Positions 26,236 through 40,621 of a DNA stretch of 64,000 bases are shown here, one piece after another. A model generated the notes under the pieces. That model was not told where the DNA came from. It did no database searches and saw nothing but the letters and a program-made list of their open reading frames with translations. Where the stretch lies: positions 16,421,485 to 16,485,484 of the forward strand of contig NC_135562.1 of NCBI RefSeq assembly GCF_964340395.1. The letters run 5' to 3'. Every line of letters starts with the position of its first letter. Positions within the stretch are counted from its first letter, which is position 1. A program made the position numbers and the translations under genes. This DNA comes from Glandiceps talaboti. Its lineage: Eukaryota; Hemichordata; Enteropneusta; Spengelidae.

Positions 26236-26386
26236 AACGTCGATTCATGCCTTCAATTGCACTTCAATTAGATTGTCACTTGGTCTTTTATACAATTGAT
26301 GGCAATTTGTTTGGCCTAATCTGCCTGCTATTGTCTCCATTTTGTGGGGTCAAGATCGACAAGGTAAGCCTATGATGAGCCACCCT

Positions 26387-26520
26387 GGGGTCATGTATTG
26401 AGTAAACATTTGCCAATGCTGGGGCTTTGGATATCCCTTTCATCCCGTCACTCCCCCCCCCCTCATGCTCACCGCTGGAGAAATATGAACATTCAGTATG
26501 GACGACGCTATGTTGTGCAA
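26387..26520 (+). repeat. Dispersed repeat family B, copy 2
   Basis: Same orientation as copy 1, 1.7 kb away. Carries about 40 extra bases, including a C-rich run, between the two conserved halves. The TGTTGTG at its end is the unexpanded form of copy 1's pentamer array. Confidence 0.75.
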
Positions 26521-27019
26521 GCGATTACACATACGGTACGGACACGGCAGCATCGATGGATGCAAACGACATAGAACAAATATGAATATATACTATTCTC
26601 ATTCAGGGCCACTTGGGGGTCATCCTGAGGAGCTATATCACTGTTCTATAACAGTTATATTGATAACTAGACAATCACATCTCTCAGTTTGCACCATCAA
26701 TATATTGACATATACAGGGTCTGGGTTTTGGAGAGAGAAAATAGTATCTCTATAAAATTATTTTGTAGTATTTTTTTGTAAATGATAACTACTATAATAA
26801 CATATTTATTATATCTATGAAGACTATATAGAAAATTAGAAAATATAGAGGACAGACAATCAGACAATCAGACCTTTGGGAATAATTTATAAAAATAATT
26901 AGTTATAATTATTATGCAGTTCTCATTTGTCATGATGTAATGTCGCCTTTGGGATACATGTATTTAATTGTGACAGCCACAGGAATGGATATAACGATTC
27001 CATATTTCACTGTTAGAAT

Positions 27020-27022
<3 letters not shown>

Positions 27023-27051
<29 letters not shown>

Positions 27052-27087
27052 CATACATACATACATACATACATACATACATACATA
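27023..27087. repeat. (CATA)16 array
   Basis: Perfect tetranucleotide array. Inverted relative to the TATG array at 27637. Confidence 0.95.
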
Positions 27088-27636
27088 GTGAAGTGACCAT
27101 TGGTTGGAAGGGGTTCGCAGAATCAGACCTTGCACAAGGCTGTGTTCTATTTTGATGGCTCCAACACCTGAGGGATATACTTATCAATCTGTCATTGAGC
27201 GCTTTACAATAATATAACTGCAACACCTTTACGTTTCTAACCACTTATTTTTGCGCAACTTTCACTTTTATCAATGAGATCTTCATAACGTTTTCAATGA
27301 TAATCAATTTTCAATATTTTCTGTGTACTTAGGCACAGTTGTTTGATTGCCATCTCATACCAATATATTAGCATTGATCAAAAGAAATTGGATTATGTAA
27401 TAGCCTCAGTATTCACATCATATTTTAATTACTCCCGATATTCCCCGAGGAAAACCGAAGATGTTTGTATATTGCCGATGCTTAATACTTCTCCGACTTC
27501 AAAGTGCATGCCAAGAAAGAGATAGACTAAACAATGTACGGAAATATCGATTGTCTTTCATTATGGCGTTTGCCTGTCAAATATCTAACGATAATTTTTA
27601 AATGAATATTGTAAGTTATACCATTTGAAAATATAG

Positions 27637-27718
27637 TGTGTATGTATGTATGTATGTATGTATGTATGTATGTATGTATGTATGTATGTATGTATGTATA
27701 TGTATGTGTATGTGTGCT

Positions 27719-27752
<34 letters not shown>

Positions 27753-27780
27753 TGTATGTATATCTGTGTGTGTGTTTTTT
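27637..27780. repeat. (TATG)n array, two blocks
   Basis: Two TATG blocks separated by a short GTGT/TATA interruption, trailing into GT. Confidence 0.94.
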
Positions 27781-29361
27781 GTGTGTCCATTAGTGTGTGT
27801 ATACATTCATATGTGGATGTGGTGGTCAGGAGTACGACTTATTTTTCGTAAATGTTGATGCCTTTACCAGTTGCTAATGTTCAGAAAGTTATTTAAAGAT
27901 TAAAAATGATAAAGCAATTTGTTGAATTCTGAGTAATCAAGCCGTAAACAGGGCTATTTTTCCTTTGGGGATAATTAGAATTATATTTTTAACTGTCACC
28001 ATCACACATTTACCTTTCTTTGAGCATCTCACGAGACTTTAAGTGTTATGCTCCCTACATCTGATCACTTTTGGTGGAATCACTTTTGTTGGCGGTACTC
28101 TCTGAAGTTCACTCCAGTAACTCAAAATAGGGTAGGTGACAATTAAGCTACTAATGTGCGAAGTTCCAATAACTCGTTATAAACCCACGTATAGCACTAA
28201 ACATTTGTTTCAAATTTGAATTTCAGATTAGACGTTAATTGATGTTTACATAAAAAGTGTATTTTTTTACCAAGTTGAACATCTGCGACATGGTCAGGCC
28301 TGTTTGGAGCCTTGATGGTGACTAGGGAACCATATAAATAATTACATTGATGATGCAAGTGTGTTATGTACATTATTGAAATTGGCTCTTGATGGCTTTA
28401 CAGTAGAGAATATGTACACATCTATAACATAGAATATACGGTCAAGATATCACAGCTCTTGATAGTACAACCTAATCAAATATCATTGTCCGTATATTGA
28501 TAAGAATACTCTTGGTAGAATCTTTACATTTAGGTAATTATATATAACTACTAGCCACATTGAACTTACCCACATCATATTGATATTGATAACATGTAGT
28601 TCTGTCAACCAGGGATTTGTACATGACCATCCTAAGAAATACTGCCATAGTGCGTAGTCAGTGCAAAGTTTTGAACTAAGCTTTAGGTTGTAAGTTAAAA
28701 ATACTCTATCAGAGGTAGGGTCCCAAAACTTCTTAGGTAGAAAGTGTATCTGTGAAGTACGTCAAACTTTTGTTTCAAAAACATAGTCACACTCTTTAAA
28801 TGCTTACTTAAACTTTATAATACCCCAAAAAGTGTCTCAACTTCCCATATGACTGAAAGAAATTCTCATAGTTTCATTGAATAACTTTCAAGTAGCTTAA
28901 TGTACGTATGAGCTGTGTGTATGATGTTTCAATCTTACCAAGACTTTAAATTACTACCAACTGTCTGTCCTGTTGGTGGTATAGAACTCAGGAGAGTTTT
29001 GCGTCGTAGTTGACATATATAGTTAAAACATTGGCGATGTAGGTAACAATATTGCGGTCCGTAGAGATTTGTCACTAATTGTTGTTTGTGTTCAGCCCAT
29101 GAGCCTTTACCTCCATTACATGTTAACACAAATCAACTACATGTATATGCAAAGTCAGAGTGAGTTGTATACACATTAAGATGGCATATATGTATGTAAA
29201 CGCTATATTTTGAAATTTATGTTTCCTTTACTAGTTTATGCAACACAATGAAGGTTTAGATTAATGAGCAAATATTCGTTTCATCACAAATATGTGAATA
29301 AAAGATATGGAGTAATAATACGGATATGTTGTACATGTACAGTTGACATGGCTGTCATATA

Positions 29362-29610
29362 CACATACATACATACATACATACATACATACATACATAC
29401 ATACATACATACATACATGCATACATACATACATACATACATACATACATGCATGCATGCATACATACATACATACATACATACATACATACATGCATAC
29501 ATACATACATACATACATACATACATACATACATACATACATACACGCGCGCATTTACGTACGCATACACACACACAGACACACACACACACACACACAC
29601 ATACACATAC
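29362..29610. repeat. (CATA)n array with GCATG variants, then (CA)n
   Basis: About 180 bases of CATA interrupted by CATG units, then a CGCG-containing spacer and CA repeats. Confidence 0.95.
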
Positions 29611-30939
29611 ATCCTAGTGTTAACGTTACGTAGAAAGTGCCCCAGGGACCACTTTACCAGAAAATCAAGTTCTCAATGTATCTCCAAACTTTGTCATACA
29701 AAAGCTTTTTCCTGGTCCTTTACGATGACTTGCTTTCAAGGAAATTGGCCATAAAATGGGTTGATTTTGACATAATTGTGACCTTCATTCAAAATATTGG
29801 TATAGTGGTTCATGTTTTTTTCTTTCTTTTTTTTGAGAACAAAGTAACGTTGGAAATCAGACGAGATAACGTCTAGCCACTTTTCTGGTAACTTGTTTCT
29901 GGGAGTTTAACGTCATTATCGAGTATTACCGAAGGAAAACTCAGTGGATTCTAAAAGAATTTGTTTTGTTAGGTCTAGGTTTCCCCTCGGGGGAAATTTT
30001 ATAATTGGCATTAAGGGAAAAAACAGTTACAAGAGCTTTTACGTGTCACAATATTAACTTGTTCAAGTCCTTGTCAGAGCCAATATAGGCACGTGCAGGA
30101 TGACGTCCACTGAATCAATGACTCTTGCATCATTTGAGGTTGTACGCATGCCTGGTTCGTAATAAACAACACGTTGAAAGATAAATCAAGGGCTTGGTGT
30201 ATACACAGTAATAAGATGCATAAATTGGATCTATTTTAAATAGACTTGTCCTCAATCCATGTACAACTTAATGTGCTTCAGGTAAATTACAGAATTCAGC
30301 TCAAAATACAACTCCTTAAAATACAAATTTACCAACGTACTTGCACCTGTATACCTTTGCTGAACTCATTTAATGGAACAATCACACACGAACTTTAGGT
30401 AGTAGTCATGAACTTGCACTCAAAGCACCAGGAACTAGTCTTAATTCATGATCGATCATTTACCTAGATGCTTCTTGTACTCGGATACGACTACTACCCG
30501 CCGATATCAGTACAACACCAAATATAATTACCTATTATTTTGCTGTACTGTACTGTGTCAGAGAGTATTTTTAAATGGATACCAGGCGCTCTATATGAAT
30601 GTTTATCTTCATAATCTTCGTCTGTATTTTGCAGGTGGTGGTTAATTACACCTTATTGGTTATGGTACAGGCTTATCCGTGTTGTTAATATAGTTACCAA
30701 TGTAATACTTGACAATATTACAAAATATCATCAGCGCGTGCGTCTTTTATGATTCATCTTGAAAGGTTGAATTTATTTTCAAGTGTTACACATACAGTTT
30801 GAAGTCATTAGTACTAATATTGATAACTGGGTTGGAAACCGGCGAATTGTGGTTGTAAAAGACGTGGATGTGTTGTCAAACGTCTGCAGTTTATTTTTTA
30901 TACAGATTTTGCAAGTACTTGATCCAAACCACGCCCCCC

Positions 30940-31117
30940 CCCCACGCACACACACATACACACATACAATGGACACGCGCACGCACTACACAGACGTGCA
31001 TACACGTTCACACACACACACACACACACACACATACATACATACATACATACATACATACATACATACATACATACATACATACATACATACATACATA
31101 CATACATACATACATAC
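30940..31117. repeat. CA-rich spacer then (CATA)21 array
   Basis: Imperfect CA with CGCA units, CA, then pure CATA, ending in a short CGA run. Confidence 0.94.
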
Positions 31118-31680
31118 GACGACGACGATTAAATCCTAGACTGAAATTGAAAAGACGTTAACAGCTTTATTTTCACAAAACACAGAAGCAAAACAAATTC
31201 AAATATATTCATAGACACACATATCAACAAATCCTAAAGTTCATAAGTCTGATTCGGCCTTCGTCGGTAACATAGCTAAATAGATTTCCAAAACCATAAT
31301 GTTGTCATAAAATTACTCTATATTTTCACGAAACCAGTAGGAAACCCGCAGAAATATTTACGAGTGTTTTGAATTAAAACTGAAAACGGATCAGACAGGC
31401 AGACTACTTGTCTGTGCGTGTAAACCATATAACATAAACTATTGTTAAAGAGTCGGCACAGTTTAGGTACGTAGATTAAAATGCAAACTTAATTTTCCTC
31501 CAGTAATTAATGTCATTTATGACTTTATAGATTCCTACCTTATCTTCGTTAAAAGAAATTTTATGGCCAGAAGAGGCAGAGTCTGTTTTATATTCAAAGA
31601 ATATCCCCTTTCTGGTGATCCCTACATTGTTGCAAATCACTTAATATGATGGCGTTTATTTACTTATTTATTTTTATTAG

Positions 31681-31741
31681 TGTATGTATGTATGTATGTA
31701 TGTATGTATGTATGTATGTATGTATGTATGTATGTATGTAT

Positions 31742-31780
<39 letters not shown>

Positions 31781-31830
31781 TGTATTTATTTATTTATTTA
31801 TCTATTTATTTATTTATTTATTTATTTATT
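31681..31830. repeat. (TATG)n then (TTTA)n array
   Basis: About 60 bases of TATG followed by about 90 bases of TTTA with single substitutions. Confidence 0.95.
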
Positions 31831-33597
31831 CATTTTGATTTATTTTTTAGAGGTTGTCCGAAAGACAGACACTCAAAAAATTGATACAATATATACAATA
31901 TTTAACAATAAAGACGGAGACAAAAGAGTGAATGTGACTAATAACAACAAATTTTAAAAGTCAGCTAATTCCTTTAAAATAACTGTTTTAAATGGTTTTC
32001 AGACTAGAAACTATGTCAACATCTTGCAAGGAATTGATAAAGTCGAAAGTCTAAGGTAACTACGACTTTTTTCCCTGATCTGATTCCAGAATTAAAACGA
32101 GTTAAAAGTGTAATGGGCCCGAAGATTCCTAGCCAGAGCATGAAATGGAACATTGGCAAATACATATATACAAATATAGTGTTGTGTCTCTGTAATGAAC
32201 AGTTGGTGGTTTGAGCACATATTTTGGGTAGTTCATGTTCTTCATAAATATTAGGGTTAATAATCATGTAGCGGGGTCACATTTTGGACTGCTTAGGTTT
32301 TGAAGGTATGGTTTGACCAGATCGTATCCATCTGTCAGTAAGGTCAGCATACCAGCAGTTGGCGAAGTGTACACTCTTTCGACACTATTGGCAGTTTGCG
32401 GACATACAAAAGATCTCAACAATATAGAAAATTCCTAATTTCAAGAATCATAAAAAGTATATTGCATATCTGCTGTTTCAAATTATTCAATAAGTTCTGT
32501 TGGAAGCTGGAAATATTTGTATCCAGTGGAATTATATATTTCAATTATGATAAACAAACACAAGTATGTGGGGATTAATATTAAAATTGATAAATAGATA
32601 ACAATTAGGTTGTTGTGACCCAAACAACGCTAACCTTAATTTTCCTGGTCATGATGTACATGCCGCAGAGTTTATGGAGAATGCATCTAATTTGTAGCAT
32701 TGGCATTTCCTCGATAATCGACTATTATTCGTGCAAACAGAACACAACAACCTCTTATTATCCCTCCAACCATGCTATAATTGCCTTACAAATGTGAGTT
32801 GTTCAAGTAAGAGTACTTATGTAAAACAAAACCCCATGAATCAATATTTTGCACGTAACTCCACAGCTAACTAAACGTAGGACAACTTATAATAGATAAT
32901 GCTTTACTACTCTAATTGTGACGTCACAAGCGTCAAGTTTGATATTTATTAATTTGCTGTCAAATTGGTTTACCAAGTTCATTTACACGTTAAAACTGAG
33001 GAAATGTCACAGGAAACAACATTGAAGTTATTTCAGAGCTGTAAATCATGTCAGCCGGTTATAATCAAGTGCAGAATAACTGACAGCGAACCCAATGTAT
33101 ACCGGAACTCAACGCCGATATAACATCCACAGGAAATGTTCAAATTACCCGACATTATGTTCTGACAAAGAAGTTTGATTGGTTTACTTGGGTTAAAGTC
33201 TCGACAGCAAGTACTGATGTGTACATTTTGTTGAACATCAGTAGTTGCCTGGCAACATAAAATGGTGACAAAACTGTTGTAACAATCTTTTAATGATTTC
33301 GACACCACGTTACACAACCAACCTTCCTAGTCTATTTGTGGTACCGTTGTATAAAGTGGCAAACTGCCTTTTTATTTTAAGTTAGCAAAATATCACTAAA
33401 GTTTATACGAAAATATATTCTGTCGAATGCCTTTGGTATGAAAATAATGATGAAATAAAGTATTCTGATAAAGATAATCTAATTATCCCTCTATATCGTC
33501 GTGTGAAAACATATGCTTAAATATGTATACATACTATGTGAACTTTCGTTTTAAAAAGAGTAATTGAAGCTACTGTTCATTTTATGTTCTCATCACT

Positions 33598-33917
<320 letters not shown>

Positions 33918-34879
33918 CGGTGATTGATTCGATTTCCGAAGTGAATGAAATAATTCTAACGGTTTGGCACTAACAACTGATTGGTGAAGACATTAGATAC
34001 CACAGCCATTCCTAAAACCAGCTATTATTTTTTGACACCGGGTACAAAGGTTATTGCAACGACAACTTGTTCTTCTATGACGTTGTAGTCACAAATATGA
34101 ATTCTCCTATTTCCATCACCCGCAGCATATACACTAGAGAATCTATCCCAATGCTAATACCGTTAACGTACGTATCGTCAACAGCATTTAGCAATGGTTT
34201 GACGCTGAAAATTTTTTTTTTTTAAATTACCTATGAAAATATTATACTCAACATTAGTTTCCTAGAATATTGTGCATCACTCTCTTTTGATATGAATGCA
34301 TTACTAATCATATACAATAAATAATTTGATGCAGGGGTTTATTTCACTGTCGCTTGGTTTAAGAAAAACGCTTGTAACACATACATTCCTTTGGAGGGAC
34401 TTTGTTCAAGGTACTCCATTAACATCGCCAAATTGAAATATGTTTTTTCCCCGAAGAGCAAGGAAAACATAATGCAATGTATTGTGGGTAAAAAGGAATT
34501 AAAACTCAACATTAATACATAATAAATCATGTTCAAATTTTGTAATATGTCATATCGACAATGTAGATAAGTTTATGACAGGCTACATTATATGACGACT
34601 ACAACGAACCTGTAGTGTCAGTGCCCTGAGGATTACTCCAATATTTACGCATTAACGTCGTCATTTTCTCAATATAATCGATTCTTCATCATTTTGAAGT
34701 GCATATACCAACACATGAATGCAATAAAACAAGGTCTGCGCATGCCTCTTTAGTTGGCACTTTGACTGAACTTGCACTCTCGAGAAGACGTTGTTGTATG
34801 GCGCTTCTAATTATATGTGTACATGTGTATACATATATAGGGACATGCGCACGCACACTCGCGCGCACGCACTCACACA

Positions 34880-34944
34880 CATATATATACATACATACAT
34901 ACATGCATACATACATACATACATACATACATACATACATACAT
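34880..34944. repeat. (CATA)n array
   Basis: Short CATA array preceded by CGCA/CACA sequence. Confidence 0.93.
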
Positions 34945-35263
34945 AGAAAGACATGCTGATTGATAGAAACGTACATACACACACATCACAAAGTCAAACT
35001 CACACTCTTCCACATACAAAACTAGTCGAATTAAAGTTCTTTGTAGTACATGTCAATATATGTCGCTATTTTATTACTGTTACTCAGTTTCCAAAATAGC
35101 TTAGAATACAATAATTAACATATATGAAGGTAATATCATACGACATTTACATAGACAGAAAGTTGTGTCTTCAGGACAAGGCTAAGAATGTTTTAAAAAC
35201 ATAGCTAAGCGTTTAATTAGCATACTGTTTGTAGGTTTAGATGTCTCTATAACCTTAAACCAC

Positions 35264-35267
<4 letters not shown>

Positions 35268-35351
<84 letters not shown>

Positions 35352-35373
35352 ATCTCTCTCTCCCCACACACAC
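35268..35373. repeat. (TC)n array with TATC variants
   Basis: About 95 bases of CT dinucleotide ending in CCCCACACAC. Confidence 0.95.
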
Positions 35374-36914
35374 ACGCACGCCCACATAGTCACTCCCACT
35401 ATCAATTCAAAAGGTAAACAGTGTTGCATGCATCGTTTTAACAACATAACGGCAGCAATGTCTTTTAATAGCGTACCACAGCTTTCGTCCCATTGATATC
35501 ATCCTCACAACAATGTATCACTTAAGCATAGAGAAAAGCCCATAGATGTCAGAGATCCGAACAGCATGTTCATTCAAAGTATTGTTATGTTAAGCTCCAT
35601 GTCATTAAATGAGAAATTATTGTCGCCTATCCTAACATGTCTAGTTTTGTACGTCGATAATATTGTGGGTTTTTTTGCATAAAACGCTCCGGTTATTACG
35701 AGCACGTTGCCGTTAATGAGGTAATGACGCGAACAAGATGCCAGTAGATTTCAACAAGCTGCAAAGGTTATTAGTAGCAAACACAGTGAATGAATGTATA
35801 CTACAGTGGTAAAGCGCCATAGTTTGTAAATGTAAAAAGTACCTTTCTGTGAGCCAGTGTCTTTCTTAAAAATACCCAGGTATTTATACATTAGATATTA
35901 GTTGTTTTTGTGCTTACTGTTTGTCATCTGTAAGACATTAGAAGTTTTGTCAACAAGTTTATTTCCTGTCCTTGAAAATTTTCCTACAATTGTGACCACT
36001 GGTAACAAATAAACAATACCATTATGACATGACCTTGAAACGTCACATAATCAAGTGAATCAGCTTTTCCAAAAACAATGATATGTAAGCCGGGACGTTA
36101 ACATTAAGAGAGTGAACATGAGTGACGCTCCAGGTTAAAAGTCGGTAATAAATAGAAATCGCTTCACGTACTCGTCAGCTGTGCCAACGTTAATTATATA
36201 TGCAAATAAGCCATTTGGGGGTACATAATGCAAGTATCGGACCATTACCGCCATAAAACACTGCTTATACAAAAAATGACTCAATAAAATTGAACATTTT
36301 GTTGGAGTATGTAATAAACTACACTTGGAAAACGTTTGAACGTGTTGCTTAGGTTAAAGCAACCTATATTTTTCAGCTTTTAGCGCACGCTCTATTTTCA
36401 TCAATTGCAACGACTTGGCTCTAGGGTACGGTTTTCTTGCTTTTGACTAGACAACTGCCAGATATTCAGCAAACGTCTTCTGTGTTGTTACCGAGGGAAA
36501 TGATTACCTAGCAGTCACATTATTGCGCTATTTATGGTGCACGTTTTAGATTGTACCATCAAATACAGTGCCACACGGTTCCGGGTCACGACTGTCACTT
36601 TACTCAACATTGGATGACAATCTAGTGATATATCACAGAGGTGTACATGAACAATGCATTATCGTAATATATACTCTTTTTTTTAGTTTCAAAAGGTATT
36701 TGATAGTATTCTGGATTTATTTCGGCGCATTCCTACATGTGAATTTTTCAGCAACAGCGACATAGATATATATTAATATATATAAAGTCGTGATCTTCTG
36801 TCAGGTGGTCACACTATATATGTGATCATTTATAGAAACGACATGGAATATTCACCTGTTTAATATGAATAAAAAATGACAAGCAAATACTTGACACGGA
36901 TAAAATATACATAC

Positions 36915-37128
36915 CTAAATTCCGATTGTGTATTGCAATGACAAGAGCACTCCTTCCATCTTTATCCACGCAATCGGTGTTAAAGTGAGCTTTATTTTCC
37001 AACGCTAGTATCATAGCCTTTTTGTCGCCCTTCTCGGCAGCTGCTAGAAAGAGCTTTTCCATGTTTTTAGCGGCACAGCCCCGATCCATGTCCATGATGT
37101 CGCTGGTTCTGCTTCGACGGCTACTCCT
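36915..37128 (-). CDS. TRPC-family channel, first recognised coding exon (ankyrin repeats 1-2)
   Basis: Encodes 71 codons plus one base: a basic/Ser stretch (RSSRRSRTSD), then MDMDRGCAAKNMEKLFLAA and EKGDKKAMILALENKA, then CVDKDGRSALVIAIHNRNL. This matches the start of TRPC channels (EKLFLAA-EKGD, N-CVD-xGR-A--IAI-N-NL), which is ankyrin repeat 1 and most of repeat 2, on the cytosolic side of a cation channel. The 5' edge is a strong acceptor (a T/C-rich run ending in TTTTCCAG, with AG at 37130-37129). The 3' edge is a GTATGT donor at 36914. The exon ends in phase 1 and joins the next exon to make Asp72. The first in-frame ATG is Met12 (37095-37093) in a good Kozak context (A at -3, G at +4). 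It could be the true start if the upstream exon is non-coding; there is no in-frame ATG between the acceptor and Met12. Family assignment is firm; the subtype is not. Confidence 0.9.
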
Positions 37129-37255
37129 CTGGAAAAGAAACAACAAACTTTGCTAGGTTTTCCCCTGTTTGAACAGAAAGTTGTACGCTAGATGCGCACA
37201 CTTTCTGCATTTCACGCTCACTCATAAGTGAAACAACACGTCGCAGAGATGAGGT

Positions 37256-37275
37256 CACGTGATTCGCTGACGTCA
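37256..37275 (-). promoter_or_regulatory. Possible promoter elements: palindromic E-box and CRE 5' of the exon
   Basis: A perfect CACGTG (37256-37261) and a perfect TGACGTCA (37268-37275) sit 6 bases apart, about 130-147 bases upstream of the exon start on the minus strand. Such paired E-box/CRE sites are typical of proximal promoters. If transcription starts here, the exon at 37128 would be the first coding exon with initiation at Met12. The strong acceptor argues instead for an upstream exon. Function is an inference from motif and position only. Confidence 0.25.
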
Positions 37276-38721
37276 CAAAAGGCGTCTATTTCGAGTACGG
37301 GTCATACAGAATCTCCTGGCAAACGCACAAAACAGACCAGCATTGTCAACGATTATACAAATGTGTTGTGAAAAAAGCGATAACTAGTTAATAATTGACG
37401 TACATCGCAAATAGTTCACCGAGCACAATGAGTATTTTCCCTATAGCATGCTTGCATTGTGCTGCCGATAATAATTGTGCAATCTAACCTTGGGCTCAAT
37501 TTGAATTAAGCACTGCCAATTTTAATCGGTAAAATCTCAATTTTAACAAACATTGATTCACCAATTTATGATGGGTACGTACGCTGGATTCGTTGTTTTG
37601 GTTGATTGAATTGCATGTGTGTTTGAACTATGCTTCGTTGCCTGATGATATGTTGTATGCGATAAAATAAAATATGAAAGTCAACCTCAAATCGCGGATA
37701 AATAAGCTTAAATATATATTTGATCGTTTCTTACAACTGACAGAACTGAAGTGATAACAACTGTAACCGATTTCAACCAGAATCGTCATCTTAGTAGAAT
37801 TTATCAGCTTTGTTTTAATGACCCAATATGAATTAAAGTGTTTGGTGTGAAAAAAAAACGTTGTCTGACAGAACTTGCTTATGAATAGCAGAATGGTTCA
37901 TCCAATGTTATCCTTGGCTTCATTAATAATACTAATGTAACCACCTGGTATTAAGATATGTGTCTTTAATTAGAACACTGTTTCCTTCAGTTTTAGAACA
38001 ATATTGTGGATAATATGACCAACTAAATTCATACATTACCAAGTCGTACTTATAGGTTAGTGTAAATATCTATAAATCCAACTTTATAACGATGTGAATT
38101 TCACAAATTAGCTTGGAAGATGTATGGAAGGCCTAAAAAATGTTTGGTTCCGGTTACCCGACCCCAGCTAGATTTTCACGCCGATCCTTAACTTCTTTTT
38201 GCGTATTCGAGAGAGAAAAAAATAAAAATCGTGAAGATTATGAAGTCTCGCAAGAAATAGTGAATACGGAAACTGATCGACGTCAACTTAAAAAGACAAT
38301 ATATAAATGGTTTTACATCTGATGGGAAGAAATCAATAACACATCGACCATACGGAAAACAACGGAAAACATAACTACCTGAAGTGGACTCTCACATATG
38401 GCAAAAAATATATTTAAAAAAATGAAATAAAAAATCTACCTGCCCCCACCTATTCTAAAATTGAGCGTAATCGGAACCACACATTGTTCTTGTTAGGCCT
38501 AACTTTAGGGAATAAAGTGTTTTGGAGGATTATCAAAGGACTAATAATGCAAAGGCAGTGGACGCTAATCTGATTGTCGTAACAATAGATTAAATACAAA
38601 AATAATCCTGTTTACTCTGAAAAGATGAATTTACAAAAAATACATAGAACATTTTAATGAAAGAAAAAATCAGAGATAACAGGACAAACTCGTTTGCTTT
38701 TTTGTTACTCTGGTGCATTGT

Positions 38722-38985
38722 AATGTAATGTAATGTAATGTAGTATCATGGCATTTAGTATCTAGCTTCAAAATGCTGTATGATATACATGAACATTGTG
38801 ACGTGTACAGTATTGAAATTTACATACACAATACATTGCTATATGCTTAAATGTAATGTAAATCGGTATGTTGTTTTTGTTCTATATTGTAACTGTGTTG
38901 TGTAGTGCACTGTGTGTTATAGGGTCGTGTAGTCTAGTGTAGTGTAGTGTAGTAAAGTGTAGTGTAGTGCAGTGTAGTGTATAGT
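38722..38985. repeat. Two short pentamer arrays (TAATG and TAGTG)
   Basis: Four TAATG-like units at 38722-38742 and an imperfect TAGTG array at 38934-38985, separated by unrelated DNA. Confidence 0.8.
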
Positions 38986-40621
38986 ATGGTGTGGTCCACA
39001 GCTAGTATACGTTGTGTAGTGTTATGTACAAGGTGTTCTGCACTGTAGTTCAGTTAATTGTACGATAAAGATACCAAATGTCTTACAAAAGTACGGAATA
39101 TTAAGATTATTCCATTTCAGTGGGTACAGTGTTCTGATGAATCAGTACATTTTGCTTGTCTATCAGACTGTGCCAAGTGTGATACAATACATTCAAACTG
39201 TGCAATTATTTGTGTAAGTAAAACACCTGTTAGCACAGTCAAAGAATATTTCGAAGTTCCCTGGCTTGTCATATGTTGTCAAGATAGAAACATGTGGGCT
39301 ATAGTTTGGCATCGGCATCGTTTGCTCATTTATATGACCGATGTAACAGAATTTACATTTAAATACATCACAAATCGGACCATGCATAGTCGAAAGCACA
39401 TAATATTGTACCAATTACAGTTTCCGGGATGTTGTCTAGCCTTTTTGCCCATCTAATGCAAATTAATGGACTTGATCCAAGTGTTTTGCGATTGAAAATT
39501 TACAATTTTTACTTTATACTAATTTCCATCGTAAATCACAAACATGGACCGTAATCCATGTGCCGGAAAGTAAAGCTTGGGATATGTGTTGCTGTTATGT
39601 GCTTTCCGTTATAAGTTAGAAGAGGAACGATATGTAATATCAATCTTGGGGATATACTTGTTCAAACTTCACTAAAATGAATAACAAGAAAATGAATCTG
39701 GACATTTACTTCCCGTTAGTCATTATCCAATTTCTTCCACAGGTATAGTGTTTCGTACGACCGGTCACAGACATCGCGTACCTTGAACCAACCATGCCTG
39801 GCACATTTACCTGAAAACAGCTACACGAATTCGAACACTACTTGGTAAAAGTAAATGAACCAAGAATATCTAGCCTAGGCACATCCTATGATCTCTATTT
39901 ACTATAAACCTTCCTCCCAGTATTATGAAGCAATTTTTGAATGACAAAGTAGAACATATGAGTTTAAGGCTATTGCATTTTGGAAACTGCTTTATTATAT
40001 ATAGGCGAAAGAGTGGACAAAACACAGTAGTATAACAGTGTGTAACACTGAAACCATTTTTTTTTATTAAGCCATGGCATGACATAGGAGCTGAGTATTA
40101 TGTAACATCGATAGATTTCACGAGTACCTACAATGCAATAGGCTTGACAAACTCTTCCGTCCTTACTAGCGATACCATTTAATACCGAGCGTATTCGCAC
40201 TTGATAAGTGATTAACCCAAGTCAATTTAAGATGACCACCTAAGCTAAGTGACGTCATACCTGTAGCGCTATATAGGTGACGGATGTCAAATGTACGCAC
40301 AACGTTAATCACGCCACTTTATAATCATTTTCTGGAGTTGTACATTCTTTGTGAGAGGTTCTTCAATGCTTAGACATGTCTCGAAGTGTTTCAATATGCA
40401 GGTGCCTTAAACTAACACTACTGTATGCATATTTACAGTATTGTGACCTTACAAAGGTGAAGGACTAACTTTAATAACTGTGATATCGATCATTTTCAGA
40501 AGTAAAGAGTTACAGATTATCATTTTTTGTAAAGTTAAAATAATGTGTTATTCGTAAAGACATTTACGACCGCCGTTTATTAATGTACGACTTTGTTGAT
40601 TGTCATAATTTTCGTGAATAA

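Noticed and set aside
39058-39456. 132-codon plus-strand open frame
   Set aside because: Longest non-repeat frame outside the TRPC exons, but no domain is recognised and the composition is random-looking; the opposite strand is also partly open. Not supported as a gene.
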